Shown one piece after another: positions 24,585 to 32,415 of a DNA stretch of 32,766 nucleotides. The DNA comes from Planctomycetota bacterium (lineage in GTDB: Bacteria; Planctomycetota; UBA8742; UBA2392), in the NCBI GenBank assembly GCA_020425695.1, contig JAGQRE010000033.1, forward strand, positions 1-32,766, given 5' to 3'. The notes beneath the pieces were generated by a model. It was not told where the DNA came from. It saw only the letters and a list, made by a program, of their open reading frames with translations, and did no database searches. How positions within the stretch are numbered: position 1 is the stretch's first letter; each line of letters begins with the position of its first letter. Position numbers and translations under genes: made by a program.

Positions 24585-27359
24585 ATGAGCGAGACCTTCA
24601 CAATCAAGATTGACGGCAAGGACTGTACCGCGCTTCAGGGCGAGACAGTGCTACAGGTTGCCCGTCGTGAAGGCATTGAGATTCCTACCCTTTGCGACGA
24701 CAAGCGGCTTGACCCGGCCGGCGCGTGCCGTGCTTGCCTTGTTGAAATTGACGGGCAACGGCGCCTGCAGCCGTCATGCGCCTGGAAGGCCGCTGACGGC
24801 CAGGACGTCAAAACACACAAAGCCAGCGAGCGTGTGCAGCGCCATCAGGATGTGCTGGTCAGCCTGTACATGGCCGACCACAAGCTTGATTGCGAAGGGC
24901 TGCCGATCGAAACCGGCAACGGCAACGACTTGCGCGCCTGGGCCAAGGATTGCAGCACGCTGAAGCTTGATCCGGTGAACGCACCGCGCGTCGCGCGTCC
25001 CGGCGACAAGAACCCCTACATCGAATTCGACCCGGAACTCTGTGTGCTGTGCGCACGCTGCACTCGCTACTGCGACGAAGTCGAGGCCGTAAATGCTATC
25101 GCGCTTACAGGTCGAGGCAGCGAAACGACGATCGGTACCGCGGGCATGCGCGGGCTGCTTGACACAAGCTGTGAGCTGTGTGGCGGCTGCATCGACACCT
25201 GCCCGACGGGTGCACTCATTGAGAAGAAGGCGGCCAAGACGCTGCCCGAAGAAGTCGAGAAGGTCCGCACCACCTGCAACTACTGCGGCGTCGGCTGCCA
25301 GATGGACCTGAATATCAAGGATGACGAGATCGTCCGCGTTACCAGCCCGGACCCCGGCACGACGGTGAACGACGGCAACCTCTGCATCAAAGGGCGCTTC
25401 GCCTACGACTTCGTGCACCACAAAGACCGCTTCACCGAGCCCATGATCCGCGGTGAAGACGGCCAGTTGCACCCCACAACCTGGGAGAAAGCCATCGCCT
25501 TCGCCGCTGAAGGCATGAAGAAAGTGGCCCAGCGCCACGGCCCCGAAGCCTTGGGCTTCGTATCATCGAGCCGCTGCACCGGTGAGGAAAATTACCTGAT
25601 GCAGAAGGTCGCCCGCGCGGCCTTCAAGACGGGTAACATCCACCAGTGCAGCGCCACGTGACATGCCCCAACCGTGGCCGGTCTGGTCAAAATGTTCGGT
25701 GCAGGCGCCATGACGAACTCAATCCCGGAAATTCGGGATACCGAGGTCATGTTCGTCATTGGCAGTAACACCACCGAAGCGCACCCGATTATCGCGATGG
25801 AAATGAAGGTCGCGCGTCAGCGCGGCGCCAAGCTCATCGTCGCGGACCCACGTAAAATCTGGCTGGCGGAGCACGCGGACATTCACATGCAGCTCAAGCC
25901 GGGCACCGACGTGTTCCTGCTGAACGCGATGGCGAAGGTCATCGTCGATGAAGGGCTCGTCGACAAAGATTTCATCGAGAAACACACCGAGGGTTGGCCG
26001 GCTCTGCGCGATAACCTAGCCAAGTTCACGCTGGAAGAAGCCGAGAAAGTCACCAAGGTTCCCGCAGCGTTGATTCGCGAAGCGGCGATCATCTATGCGA
26101 GTCACAAGCGCGCCGGTATTTACTACACGCTCGGCATTACCGAACACACGCACGGTACCGACAACGTTTACTCGTTGGCGAATCTCGTGCTGATGACAGG
26201 CCATCTCGGCGTGCGCAGCGCAGGCATGAATCCGTTGCGCGGGCAGAACAACGTGCAGGGTGCAAACGATTCCGGCTGCAGCCCGGTGTTCTACCCGGGC
26301 TACCAGTACTGCAACGACGAAAGCGTGCGCAAGAAGTTCGGCGAGGCGTGGGGGATCGGCGAAGGCCCGGGCCCCGGCAAGAACCTCAACGAAATGATGA
26401 AGCTGGTTGAGCACGGTGAAATGCACGCTCTCTACATCATGGGCGAAGACATCGTGATCTCTGAGCCGAACTGCAGCGTGCTTGAGGAATCACTCAAGAA
26501 CATCGAGTTCCTGGTCTGTCAGGACATCTTCCCGAACATGACCACGCCGTTCGCCCACGTGATTTTGCCGGGCGCAAGCTTCGCCGAGAAAGACGGCGTG
26601 TTCACCAATAGCGACCGTCGCGTGCAGCGCGTACGCAAGGCCGTCAGCTCACCCGGCAACGCCCGACCCGACTGGGAGATCTTGGGCGACTTCGCCCGAG
26701 AATGCGGCTACGACATGCCGAAATATGAACACCCCGGCGAGATCTACGCCGAGATGGCGGCGCTTAGCCCCAAGTTTTCGGGCATCAGCTACGAGCGTCT
26801 TGAGAAAAACCCGCGCGGCCTGCAATGGCCCTGCACAACGCCGGATGACCCAGGCGCCGAGTACCTGCATCAGGGTGCACCCCTGCGCGGCAAGGGCGAA
26901 TTCTCGACGGTTGACTACCGCGAAAGCGCCGAATTGCCGGACGACGACTACCCGCTGATCCTCAGCACCGGGCGCGTCTTGTACCAGTACAACAGTGCAA
27001 CACAGACGCGCCGCGACGAGGGTACCAACGCCAAGGCCGGCGAGAACTTCATTGAAGTACACCCGGACGACGCCGAGAGAATCGGCATCGTCGATGGCGA
27101 GCAGGTTAAGATCGTGAGTCGGCGTGGCGGCATCAAGGCGAAGGTCTGGCTGTCCGGGCGCGTGCAACTGGGCTGTGTGTGGATGCCGATGCACTTTGCC
27201 GAAGAGGCTGCGAACCGGCTGACCAACGACGCCGGCGACATCGTGACCGGCACCGGCGAGTACAAGGTCTGCGCCGTGAACCTGATCCCGTTGAAAGATG
27301 CTCGGAAGTCGTCGGGTAGCGCGGCTTTGGCGGCGGCGCGATCACCGAAATCAGCCTAG
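24585..27359 (+). CDS. fdhA: Formate dehydrogenase alpha subunit, selenoprotein with in-frame TGA (Sec359)
   Basis: Oxidises formate to CO2 (or the reverse) at a bis-molybdopterin-guanine-dinucleotide Mo/W centre. The frame is continuous over 924 residues except for TGA at 25659-25661, which sits exactly at the catalytic Cys/Sec position: ...HQCSAT-U-HAPTVAGL, matching the U-H-G-P-S-V-A-G-L of E. coli FdhF. Order: N-terminal [2Fe-2S] domain (Cys37, 48, 51, 65); a remnant of the NuoG-type His-Cys cluster (His99, Cys103, partner cysteines absent); two [4Fe-4S] (Cys153/156/159/163 and 196/199/202/206); the molybdoenzyme [4Fe-4S] (Cys231, 234, 238, 267); Sec359-His360; molybdopterin domains; C-terminal binding domain ending near residue 905. 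The ATG at 24585 has AAGGA 5 bases upstream. The diaphorase-like partner is probably the NuoEF gene 4 kb upstream on the other strand. Gene finders will split it at the TGA. No sel genes are in the window. Confidence 0.93.
25659..25700 (+). promoter_or_regulatory. Candidate bacterial SECIS element
   Basis: Starting at the UGA, the RNA can form a 5-bp upper stem (25675-25679 with 25685-25689, one G-U) with apical loop GGUCU at bases 22-26 counted from the U of UGA. As I recall it, E. coli fdhF has GGUCU at the same distance and U17 is also shared. Caution: GGU-CUG also encodes the conserved Gly-Leu, so the match is partly forced by protein sequence. Confidence 0.65.
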
Positions 27360-27394
27360 AGTCACTCAAACTCGAAGTCCGAACAGGAACCACC

Positions 27395-28333
27395 ATGAAG
27401 AAGTGGATCGCGGTCAGTTTAGTCGCCCTCATGCTTACGGCATGCGGCAGCAGTCAGAAGCAGGTTGATCAGGAAGACGACGGCGCCTACACGCAGGACG
27501 ACCTCGAGCGCGAGACCAGCGACGTGTACCGCCCGTCGAATCCGGGTGAAGATGACGACGGTGTGGAAAAGGGCTCGAAGCCCGAGAAGTCACGAGACGC
27601 CACCGTAGAGAACACGAGCGACCCGAAGACGGAGCCCACCTCCGAGCCTAAGAAAGAAACTCCGAGGGAAGCCCCCAAAGAAACGCCGCGCACAGAACCG
27701 AAGTCTGAACCAAAGAAAGAATCAGACCCTACCGTCGAAGAACCTAGAAAAGACACCACGCCGAAGTCCGAACCGAAGAAGGATGAGGCCGTCGGGCGCC
27801 GCATATTGATGGGCGAGTTTATTCGCAGCGTCAGCGACAACATGGACGCATTGGAGGAATCGAAAGGCTGGAAAGAATTCCTGAAAGCCAAAGAGAAATT
27901 CACTGACCGCCTCGACAAAGCGCTCGAAAAGGGCAACGACGAGCGCGGCAAGTCTGCCGAAAGCGCATGGGCCGAGGCCATCAAGGCCTGGTACGAAGTC
28001 CGCTTCGCGCGCGAGGCATTCATGCACGTTAACCGCAACTCAGGTTCCGACTTTGAGCCGGGCGCGGGGCTGAACTATGAAGAACTCGAAGCCTACACGA
28101 CCGAGCAACTTAGCTCAGAGGCGTGCATGAGGACGACCGCAGCCTACGAGCTGACTGAGCCCGAAATGAAAGACGTCCGCAAGTTCCAGACGGATGTACT
28201 GAAGTATGACCTCGTGGCCGGCAAGGTCTTTCAGGACGAGGATTACGCCAAGAAGTGGAAAGACGAGAAGCAGAAGTGGCAGGATGCAACAAACGGCGAG
28301 TTCGATGACAAGGACTTGAAGAAATATCGCTAG
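27395..28333 (+). CDS. Lipoprotein with long Pro/Glu/Lys/Ser-rich spacer
   Basis: A 312-residue predicted lipoprotein: signal with lipobox LTAC (Cys17). Residues about 20-140 are low-complexity and charged (repeated EPK, PKK, SEPKKE motifs), the sort of spacer that spans the periplasm. The C-terminal half (about 145-312) is a Lys/Glu-rich helical domain (MGEFIRSVSDNMDALEESKGWKEFLKAKEKF; AWAEAIKAWYEVRFAREAFMHVN). I do not recognise the family. AGGAACC lies just upstream of the ATG, and only 35 bases separate it from the formate dehydrogenase stop, so it may be co-transcribed, though a functional link is not evident. Confidence 0.8.
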   Translation: MKKWIAVSLVALMLTACGSSQKQVDQEDDGAYTQDDLERETSDVYRPSNPGEDDDGVEKGSKPEKSRDATVENTSDPKTEPTSEPKKETPREAPKETPRTEPKSEPKKESDPTVEEPRKDTTPKSEPKKDEAVGRRILMGEFIRSVSDNMDALEESKGWKEFLKAKEKFTDRLDKALEKGNDERGKSAESAWAEAIKAWYEVRFAREAFMHVNRNSGSDFEPGAGLNYEELEAYTTEQLSSEACMRTTAAYELTEPEMKDVRKFQTDVLKYDLVAGKVFQDEDYAKKWKDEKQKWQDATNGEFDDKDLKKYR

Positions 28334-28338
28334 CCCGC

Positions 28339-28367
28339 TTGACTCGTCAACATGCAGTCGCCATACT
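28339..28367 (+). promoter_or_regulatory. Strong sigma-70-type promoter of a mini transcription unit
   Basis: TTGACT (28339-28344), 17-base spacer, CATACT (28362-28367): close to consensus at ideal spacing. Transcription would start at about 28372-28375, just ahead of a Shine-Dalgarno and an 11-codon frame. Confidence 0.7.
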
Positions 28368-28395
28368 TGTCATGTCAACACTAACGGAGGTCTCG

Positions 28396-28431
28396 ATGTC
28401 GGTCACTGCTCACAACCACAAGGCACGCTAA
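28396..28431 (+). CDS. Candidate 11-residue leader peptide (MSVTAHNHKAR)
   Basis: ATG at 28396 follows the strong Shine-Dalgarno ACGGAGG by 5 bases; TAA at 28429. An in-frame ATG at 28372, close to the predicted transcription start, could give a 19-residue leaderless version. The peptide lies between a strong promoter and a terminator. Alternative pairing of GGTCTCG (28389-28395), CGAGACC (28433-28439) and GGTCTCG (28469-28475) would link its translation to termination. Two His and one Lys/Arg pair are the only notable residues. Whether it is translated is unknown. Confidence 0.45.
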   Translation: MSVTAHNHKAR

Positions 28432-28462
28432 ACGAGACCCGTTACCTTCAGATAACTCTGCA

Positions 28463-28486
28463 AAGGCCGGTCTCGCGACCGGCCTT
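28463..28486 (+). terminator. Terminator/attenuator upstream of the RIO kinase
   Basis: Perfect 10-bp stem AAGGCCGGTC/GACCGGCCTT with TCGC loop and a T-rich tail (GTTCATTTG), 31 bases after the candidate leader peptide stop. No other promoter was found between here and the RIO kinase start. Confidence 0.75.
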
Positions 28487-28512
28487 GTTCATTTGCCCCA
28501 GAGGCGATGGTG

Positions 28513-28534
28513 GCACAGACATTCCTGTCTGTGC
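28513..28534. repeat. REP-like palindrome (GCACAGACA-TTCC-TGTCTGTGC)
   Basis: A perfect 9-bp inverted repeat with a 4-base loop. From memory, this palindrome is a dispersed element in some planctomycete and related genomes, where its translations turn up as spurious AQTFLSV, GTDIPVC or TDRNVCA peptides, as they do here on both strands. Only one copy lies in this window, so repeat status is not shown by the window itself. Confidence 0.55.
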
Positions 28535-28596
28535 GGTTACGGCCAGGCCGTGCCCGAGCCGCTGTCGCTCGACTGGTGCAAGAAAGGAGACGTGCC

Positions 28597-28725
28597 ATGA
28601 GAAAGCACAATTCAAAACGACTGATCCACGCACAGGCCGAAATGCCCGTGCCTCTGAAGGAAACGAACCAGCAATGGAACCTGAAACCAAAGAAGCACTC
28701 GACAACTTCGTCGATATGTCATTGA
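28597..28725 (+). CDS. Small 42-codon frame overlapping the RIO kinase start
   Basis: ATG at 28597 has the best Shine-Dalgarno of the region (AAAGGAG, 7 bases upstream) and opens a basic 42-residue frame (MRKHNSKRLIHAQ...) that ends at 28725, overlapping the first ~50 bases of the kinase in another frame. It may be a translational-coupling leader, or the true N-terminus of the kinase displaced by a frameshift. It has no recognisable domain. Confidence 0.3.
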   Translation: MRKHNSKRLIHAQAEMPVPLKETNQQWNLKPKKHSTTSSICH

Positions 28726-29417
28726 TAACCGAAGTTCTGTACCCCGTAAAAAGTGGGAAAGAGGCCACTGTCTATGCGTGCCGCGCGCACCCGGACACCG
28801 GCGCCGAATTCCTTGCAGCGAAGGTCTACAAACACATCCGCGACCGCAACTTCAAGAACGACGCCGTCTATCAGGAAGGCCGCCTGTACGGCAACTCGCG
28901 CGAGCGTCGCGCCTACGAAACCGGCACCGAGTTCGGGCTCGACGTCCACTTCATGCTTTGGGTAGGCCAGGAGTGGGAACATCTGAAGAAGCTATATAAG
29001 GCAGGCGTCTACGTACCCGTGCCGATAAAGAACGTCGGTCGCGCCATCCTGATGGAGTTCTACGGCACCGAGGACGGCCCATGCCCGATCCTGCAGCAGG
29101 CCAAAGTCCCGCCCGATCGCGCCCCCGAGTTGTGGAAGCTGCTGAAGGCCAACATCGAAATGATGCTGCAGGCCGACTTCGTTCACGGTGACTTAAGCCC
29201 CTACAACATCCTGGTCGATCTTGAGGACACCAGCGACCCGCTACGCATCATCGACTTGCCCCAGGCCGTGGACGCCCGGTTCAACCCAAACGCCCGCGAC
29301 ATGCTGGAACGCGACGTAGCCATCACCTACCGCTACTTCGAAAAACGAGGCGTGCAGGACAACCCAAAAGCGTTCGTAGCCGACCTATGGAGAAAATGGA
29401 AACGCGCCGAACTGTAG
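28674..29417 (+). CDS. RIO1-family atypical protein kinase
   Basis: A 247-residue cytosolic RIO-type Ser kinase/ATPase. From the ATG at 28674: nucleotide loop KSGKEATVY (26-34), Lys50 in AAKVYK, hinge ILMEFYG (125-131), catalytic loop HGDLSPYNIL with Asp173 and Asn178 (171-180), and metal-binding Asp194 in RIIDLPQAVD (191-200). This is the IDxPQ motif that replaces DFG in RIO kinases. No activation segment or APE motif, as expected. Bacterial RIO proteins are little studied; a role in ribosome assembly is known only for archaeal and eukaryotic homologues. The frame opens at 28485, but the upstream part is non-conserved and crosses the palindrome. Its likely promoter is the attenuator-type one at 28339. 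Confidence 0.92.
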   Translation: MEPETKEALDNFVDMSLITEVLYPVKSGKEATVYACRAHPDTGAEFLAAKVYKHIRDRNFKNDAVYQEGRLYGNSRERRAYETGTEFGLDVHFMLWVGQEWEHLKKLYKAGVYVPVPIKNVGRAILMEFYGTEDGPCPILQQAKVPPDRAPELWKLLKANIEMMLQADFVHGDLSPYNILVDLEDTSDPLRIIDLPQAVDARFNPNARDMLERDVAITYRYFEKRGVQDNPKAFVADLWRKWKRAEL

Positions 29418-29480
29418 GAACACGCGCCCGCGTGTCTCCCGCAACCCAAGGAGAAGCCGTCACAAACAACCAAAAACACA

Positions 29481-29503
29481 GGGGCGGGCTCTAAACCCGC
29501 CCC
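29481..29503 (+). terminator. Rho-independent terminator of the RIO kinase
   Basis: 8-bp stem GGGGCGGG/CCCGCCCC with a 7-base loop, followed by ATTTGTTTT, 63 bases after the stop codon. Confidence 0.85.
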
Positions 29504-29636
29504 ATTTGTTTTAGAGAATGAAGCATGAGGGAGGTAGTCCTTTCATAACGCACTGGTCCTGTGTGCGCGCGAATTCTGTGTGAAAGGTTTCGCTGCTGTG
29601 CTGTCGAAGGTGGCAACTGTTGCGTAGACTAATGAA

Positions 29637-30167
29637 ATGCGAACTTCTGTTTCTATTTCCCTTGTAAGCGCTTGCCTGTTCTTGCTCACGTCATGTGGCG
29701 GCAGTCCGGGCATCGATATGGCTGTGCCAAGCAGCTATCAATCGATGCTCAATGACTTTGACAAGGCAACATTTTTCACGCTTACAAGCGGAACGGACAA
29801 GGAGATGGGGTTGAAGCCCGACGACTTCGACTCTCTGCCTGAATTCAAACATGCAGACGTTCGCATCGTCGACAAGGTCGAGCTCACGGAGAGCGAAGCC
29901 AGGCTGCTCATTGAGAAGTTTATCTGGGCCCTAGAGAACGGTGAGGCAAACGTCGGAACAGCGTGCTTCTTCCCGCACCACGCAATTCGGCTAGAAAAAG
30001 GCGAGCGGAAGCTCGACATCTTGGTCTGTTTTATGTGCCACAACTACCATGTCTATCCGGATGGCGGGCGCAACAACGCAAGATTGAACTTCTCAGGTGG
30101 GATTGAGATTGCTTGGCGAGACATCGTTGCGAGACACAGCCTACGAGACGTCTCAGCCGAGAGTTGA
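29637..30167 (+). CDS. Small lipoprotein, family unknown
   Basis: A 176-residue predicted lipoprotein with lipobox LTSC (Cys20) and GGSPG spacer. The folded part has a helix rich in acidic residues (VELTESEARLLIEKFIWALENG) and a beta/Cys segment (LDILVCFMCHNYHVYPDGG) that resembles the Cys-containing strand of small exported proteins of unknown function with an xxCFxCxxxxV core. The pattern near RLEKGERKLDILVCFMC may bind metal or form a disulphide, but only two Cys are within it. No convincing Shine-Dalgarno precedes the ATG; TAGACT 7 bases upstream could be a -10, implying a short leader. Convergent with the next lipoprotein. Confidence 0.7.
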   Translation: MRTSVSISLVSACLFLLTSCGGSPGIDMAVPSSYQSMLNDFDKATFFTLTSGTDKEMGLKPDDFDSLPEFKHADVRIVDKVELTESEARLLIEKFIWALENGEANVGTACFFPHHAIRLEKGERKLDILVCFMCHNYHVYPDGGRNNARLNFSGGIEIAWRDIVARHSLRDVSAES

Positions 30168-30208
30168 CCGCAAGACCGTCTGCTTGCCTTTACGTGGCTG
30201 GATTAGAG

Positions 30209-30709
30209 CTACTTTGTCGCGTCTAGGTAGACTGACAGCGCACGGAAGAACTCTGAAGTCTGGTCCAGATAGTCGTTTCGTGCCTTTGAGAAAGCAGAGT
30301 AATCATCGCTGGGTATGGACCGCTTCGGGAACCTGGGTTGAGATTCGCGAATGCTTTTGATTGCGTCAGCGGCGGTGTCTGTACTAGTGCGATGAGCTTT
30401 CCGGCTAAAGTTGTTGACGTGGTAAGCGAACTCGTAGCACATAATTAACAGAGTCTGAAGCTCCCGTTCGTCTTCGCGAAGTTTTGCCAACTCTTCGCTG
30501 TCCGATTGAACCCCGTCGTCTTGCAGTGCAACTGAGACCGTAGCATTCGCCACCACATACTCTTCAAACAGGCTGAGCATGACCTGATACTCGTCTTGGA
30601 GTTTGCTCTCTGGATGCGCAGGCGGGCTGGTCTTGCCAGAAGAAGAGTTGCCGCCGCCGCACGCTGCGATGGAGACGGCGAACAAACACATCATCAACGT
30701 TACTCGCAT
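30209..30709 (-). CDS. Small lipoprotein, family unknown
   Basis: A 166-residue predicted lipoprotein from the ATG at 30709 (MRVTLMMCLFAVSIAACGGG, lipobox IAAC, Cys17); the frame extends 20 codons further but only with a non-signal sequence. AAGGTGG lies 5 bases before the ATG. The mature part is a helical, Lys/Glu/Asp-rich domain (QVMLSLFEEYVVANATVSVALQDD; LAKLREDERELQTLLIMCYEFAYHVNNFS; FSKARNDYLDQTSEFFRALSVYLD), likely a small helical bundle. It follows the gluzincin gene on the same strand (76-base gap). Confidence 0.72.
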   Translation of the reverse strand: MRVTLMMCLFAVSIAACGGGNSSSGKTSPPAHPESKLQDEYQVMLSLFEEYVVANATVSVALQDDGVQSDSEELAKLREDERELQTLLIMCYEFAYHVNNFSRKAHRTSTDTAADAIKSIRESQPRFPKRSIPSDDYSAFSKARNDYLDQTSEFFRALSVYLDATK

Positions 30710-30785
30710 ACGCACCACCTTAACCAAGCGCGCTCCTAGGTCAAAAGTTTGTGCGACGGAGCGGGACAACCACCCATCACCGTGC

Positions 30786-32159
30786 TCATGTTGTCTTCCA
30801 ATACTTCAGCCAGGCTTCTTCGTAGCGTTTTAGTTTGTCTTCGGGGAAGAGTTCGTCGACGATTTCGTCGACCGGGCGGCCTTTGCTTAGTTCCCAGAAC
30901 AGCTTGCTGTAGTCTTTGCGGAAGCCTGAATCTGTGCCTTGCAGCGCGAAGTAGGCGATGCTCCAGGCCTGCGCGTAGTGGATGTTTACGTCGCCGCTGT
31001 TCCAGTCGCGGCTGGTGAAACGGAAGAACTTGCTGAACGGGATGTAGCTGCCCTCGGTTATGCACTCGCGAATTCGTTCATAGCGCGTGTAGTGTTCACC
31101 GCGAACCCGAACCAGCAGCCCCAACTCAATCTTTGCACCCTTGTTCTTTACGTCCGCGTAGCCGACGAATTCCGCCAATCCTTCGTCAAACCAGACCGGC
31201 GTCTGCTCGGTGATCATGTCGAAGAACTGGTGCCAGCCTTCGTGAAAGAAGGTGTCGATCGTGTCGCGCGCCAGCCCGCATACCTGCGATTTCGCACCCG
31301 GCTGGCTGTAAAGCTGCAGGTACTTGAGCGTCGGGTCGTAGAAGCCGAGCGTGTTTTCCGTGTCGCCGTCGCCGCCGCAATCCATGGCGTAGCTGTGGAA
31401 ATCGCTTTCATTGGTGAAGAAGAACACCTTCGAGATCTTGCCCTTCGGGATGCTCTTTGACTTCGCGCCCGTGAAACGCATGTACTCGTCGCGTGAAAGC
31501 TCGGCCAGGTTCGCAAGCGACACAAGGTCGTCGTGCGGCTTCAGCAGCTTCTCAAGACGCCGCTGGTCGGGCTTCGAAGTCAGGTCGTAGGTCGCGGCCT
31601 CGGCTTCCAGTGCGTCCATCTCTTCGGGCGTGACGCCGACGTCGCTGACTACCAGGTAGTTGCCTCGTTTGCTCTTCAGCTCAAGTTTCTTGTGGGTAAG
31701 CGGCCAGCGCTCTTTGAACGGCCCGTTAATCACGGCCTTCATCGCCCGGACGCTCTCGGCGTACTCGCGGTCAATCTCTTTGTCGAGCTCGACCAGCGCT
31801 TCGTCCCAACGTCCGTATTCGTGCAGCAGGCGGCAATACGAAAACCGGAACCAGCAGTCAGGCTGCAGCTTCACGGCCTGCTCGTAGTGTTCCAGAGCTT
31901 TGTCGTCCTGTCGCAGGTCGCGATAGCAATGCCCGGTGTTTCCCCACCACAACCATTCGTCTTCGGCATCGAGGGTGCCTTTGGCAGCCTCCATTACTTC
32001 AAGGGCTTCGGCGGGCTTGCCGGCTTCAAGCAGATCCAGCGCTGCATTGCAGGCTTTGATGCCACGCAGCACCGGCTTGTCTTGCGCGTCAATGGTGCGC
32101 TGGCTCGCGGTCAGAAGCAGCAGGATCACGAGGCTGAGTGTGGGTACAAGTTTCCGCAT
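30786..32159 (-). CDS. Secreted TPR protein with HExxH gluzincin domain (DUF1570-like)
   Basis: A 457-residue exported protein: signal peptide to about residue 25 (MRKLVPTLSLVILLLLTASQ). TPR-like helical pairs follow at about 32-130 (GNTGHCYRDLRQDDKALEHYEQAVKLQPD), then a linker. The zinc metallopeptidase core has FFHEGWHQFF, the HExxH motif at residues 306-310, and WFDEGLAEF (323-331), supplying the usual third Glu ligand. Such peptidase-MA-like/DUF1570 proteins are common in planctomycetes; substrates are unknown. AGGGAAAC precedes the ATG. Divergent from clpB. Confidence 0.85.
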   Translation of the reverse strand: MRKLVPTLSLVILLLLTASQRTIDAQDKPVLRGIKACNAALDLLEAGKPAEALEVMEAAKGTLDAEDEWLWWGNTGHCYRDLRQDDKALEHYEQAVKLQPDCWFRFSYCRLLHEYGRWDEALVELDKEIDREYAESVRAMKAVINGPFKERWPLTHKKLELKSKRGNYLVVSDVGVTPEEMDALEAEAATYDLTSKPDQRRLEKLLKPHDDLVSLANLAELSRDEYMRFTGAKSKSIPKGKISKVFFFTNESDFHSYAMDCGGDGDTENTLGFYDPTLKYLQLYSQPGAKSQVCGLARDTIDTFFHEGWHQFFDMITEQTPVWFDEGLAEFVGYADVKNKGAKIELGLLVRVRGEHYTRYERIRECITEGSYIPFSKFFRFTSRDWNSGDVNIHYAQAWSIAYFALQGTDSGFRKDYSKLFWELSKGRPVDEIVDELFPEDKLKRYEEAWLKYWKTT

Positions 32160-32327
32160 GGTTTCCCTAACCGGTCGGGCCTGAATCTAAAACGCGAGCA
32201 TAGTATCATAAACGATGCGGCTCGATTACAGTGAAAGCCAGGCTTTGTAATAAGCTTGCGTAAGGCGTTCGGCCATTTTGACAGTGGCGCCACAAGTTAG
32301 GCCGGCGGCTTGTCTTGCGCTGTCATA

Positions 32328-32343
32328 TTGGCACTGGAAAGGC
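32328..32343 (+). promoter_or_regulatory. Second, weaker sigma-54-like site
   Basis: TTGGCACTGGAAAGGC keeps the invariant GG (32330-32331) and GC (32342-32343) at the required 10-base separation, but its -12 box is AGGC rather than TTGC. It is 29 bases upstream of the strong site and in the same orientation. Confidence 0.3.
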
Positions 32344-32356
32344 TCGCAAAGCGCCC

Positions 32357-32373
32357 TTGGCACGACCGTTGCA
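32357..32373 (+). promoter_or_regulatory. Consensus sigma-54 promoter upstream of clpB
   Basis: TTGGCACGACCGTTGCA matches the RpoN consensus YTGGCACG-N4-TTGCW at all positions. The -24 GG is at 32359-32360 and the -12 GC at 32371-32372, exactly 10 bases apart. Predicted start about 32384, leaving a ~32-base leader before the clpB ATG. No CIRCE or sigma-32-type element was found. Confidence 0.7.
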
Positions 32374-32415
32374 GTAGTTTGGGTGGCAGTAGTTGTAGCA
32401 AGGCTGGAGACCCCT

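Noticed and set aside
25659-25673. Stop codon splitting formate dehydrogenase into a pseudogene or two genes
   Set aside because: The TGA falls on the catalytic Sec/Cys codon, the frame is the same on both sides, and downstream domains are intact; selenocysteine explains it better.
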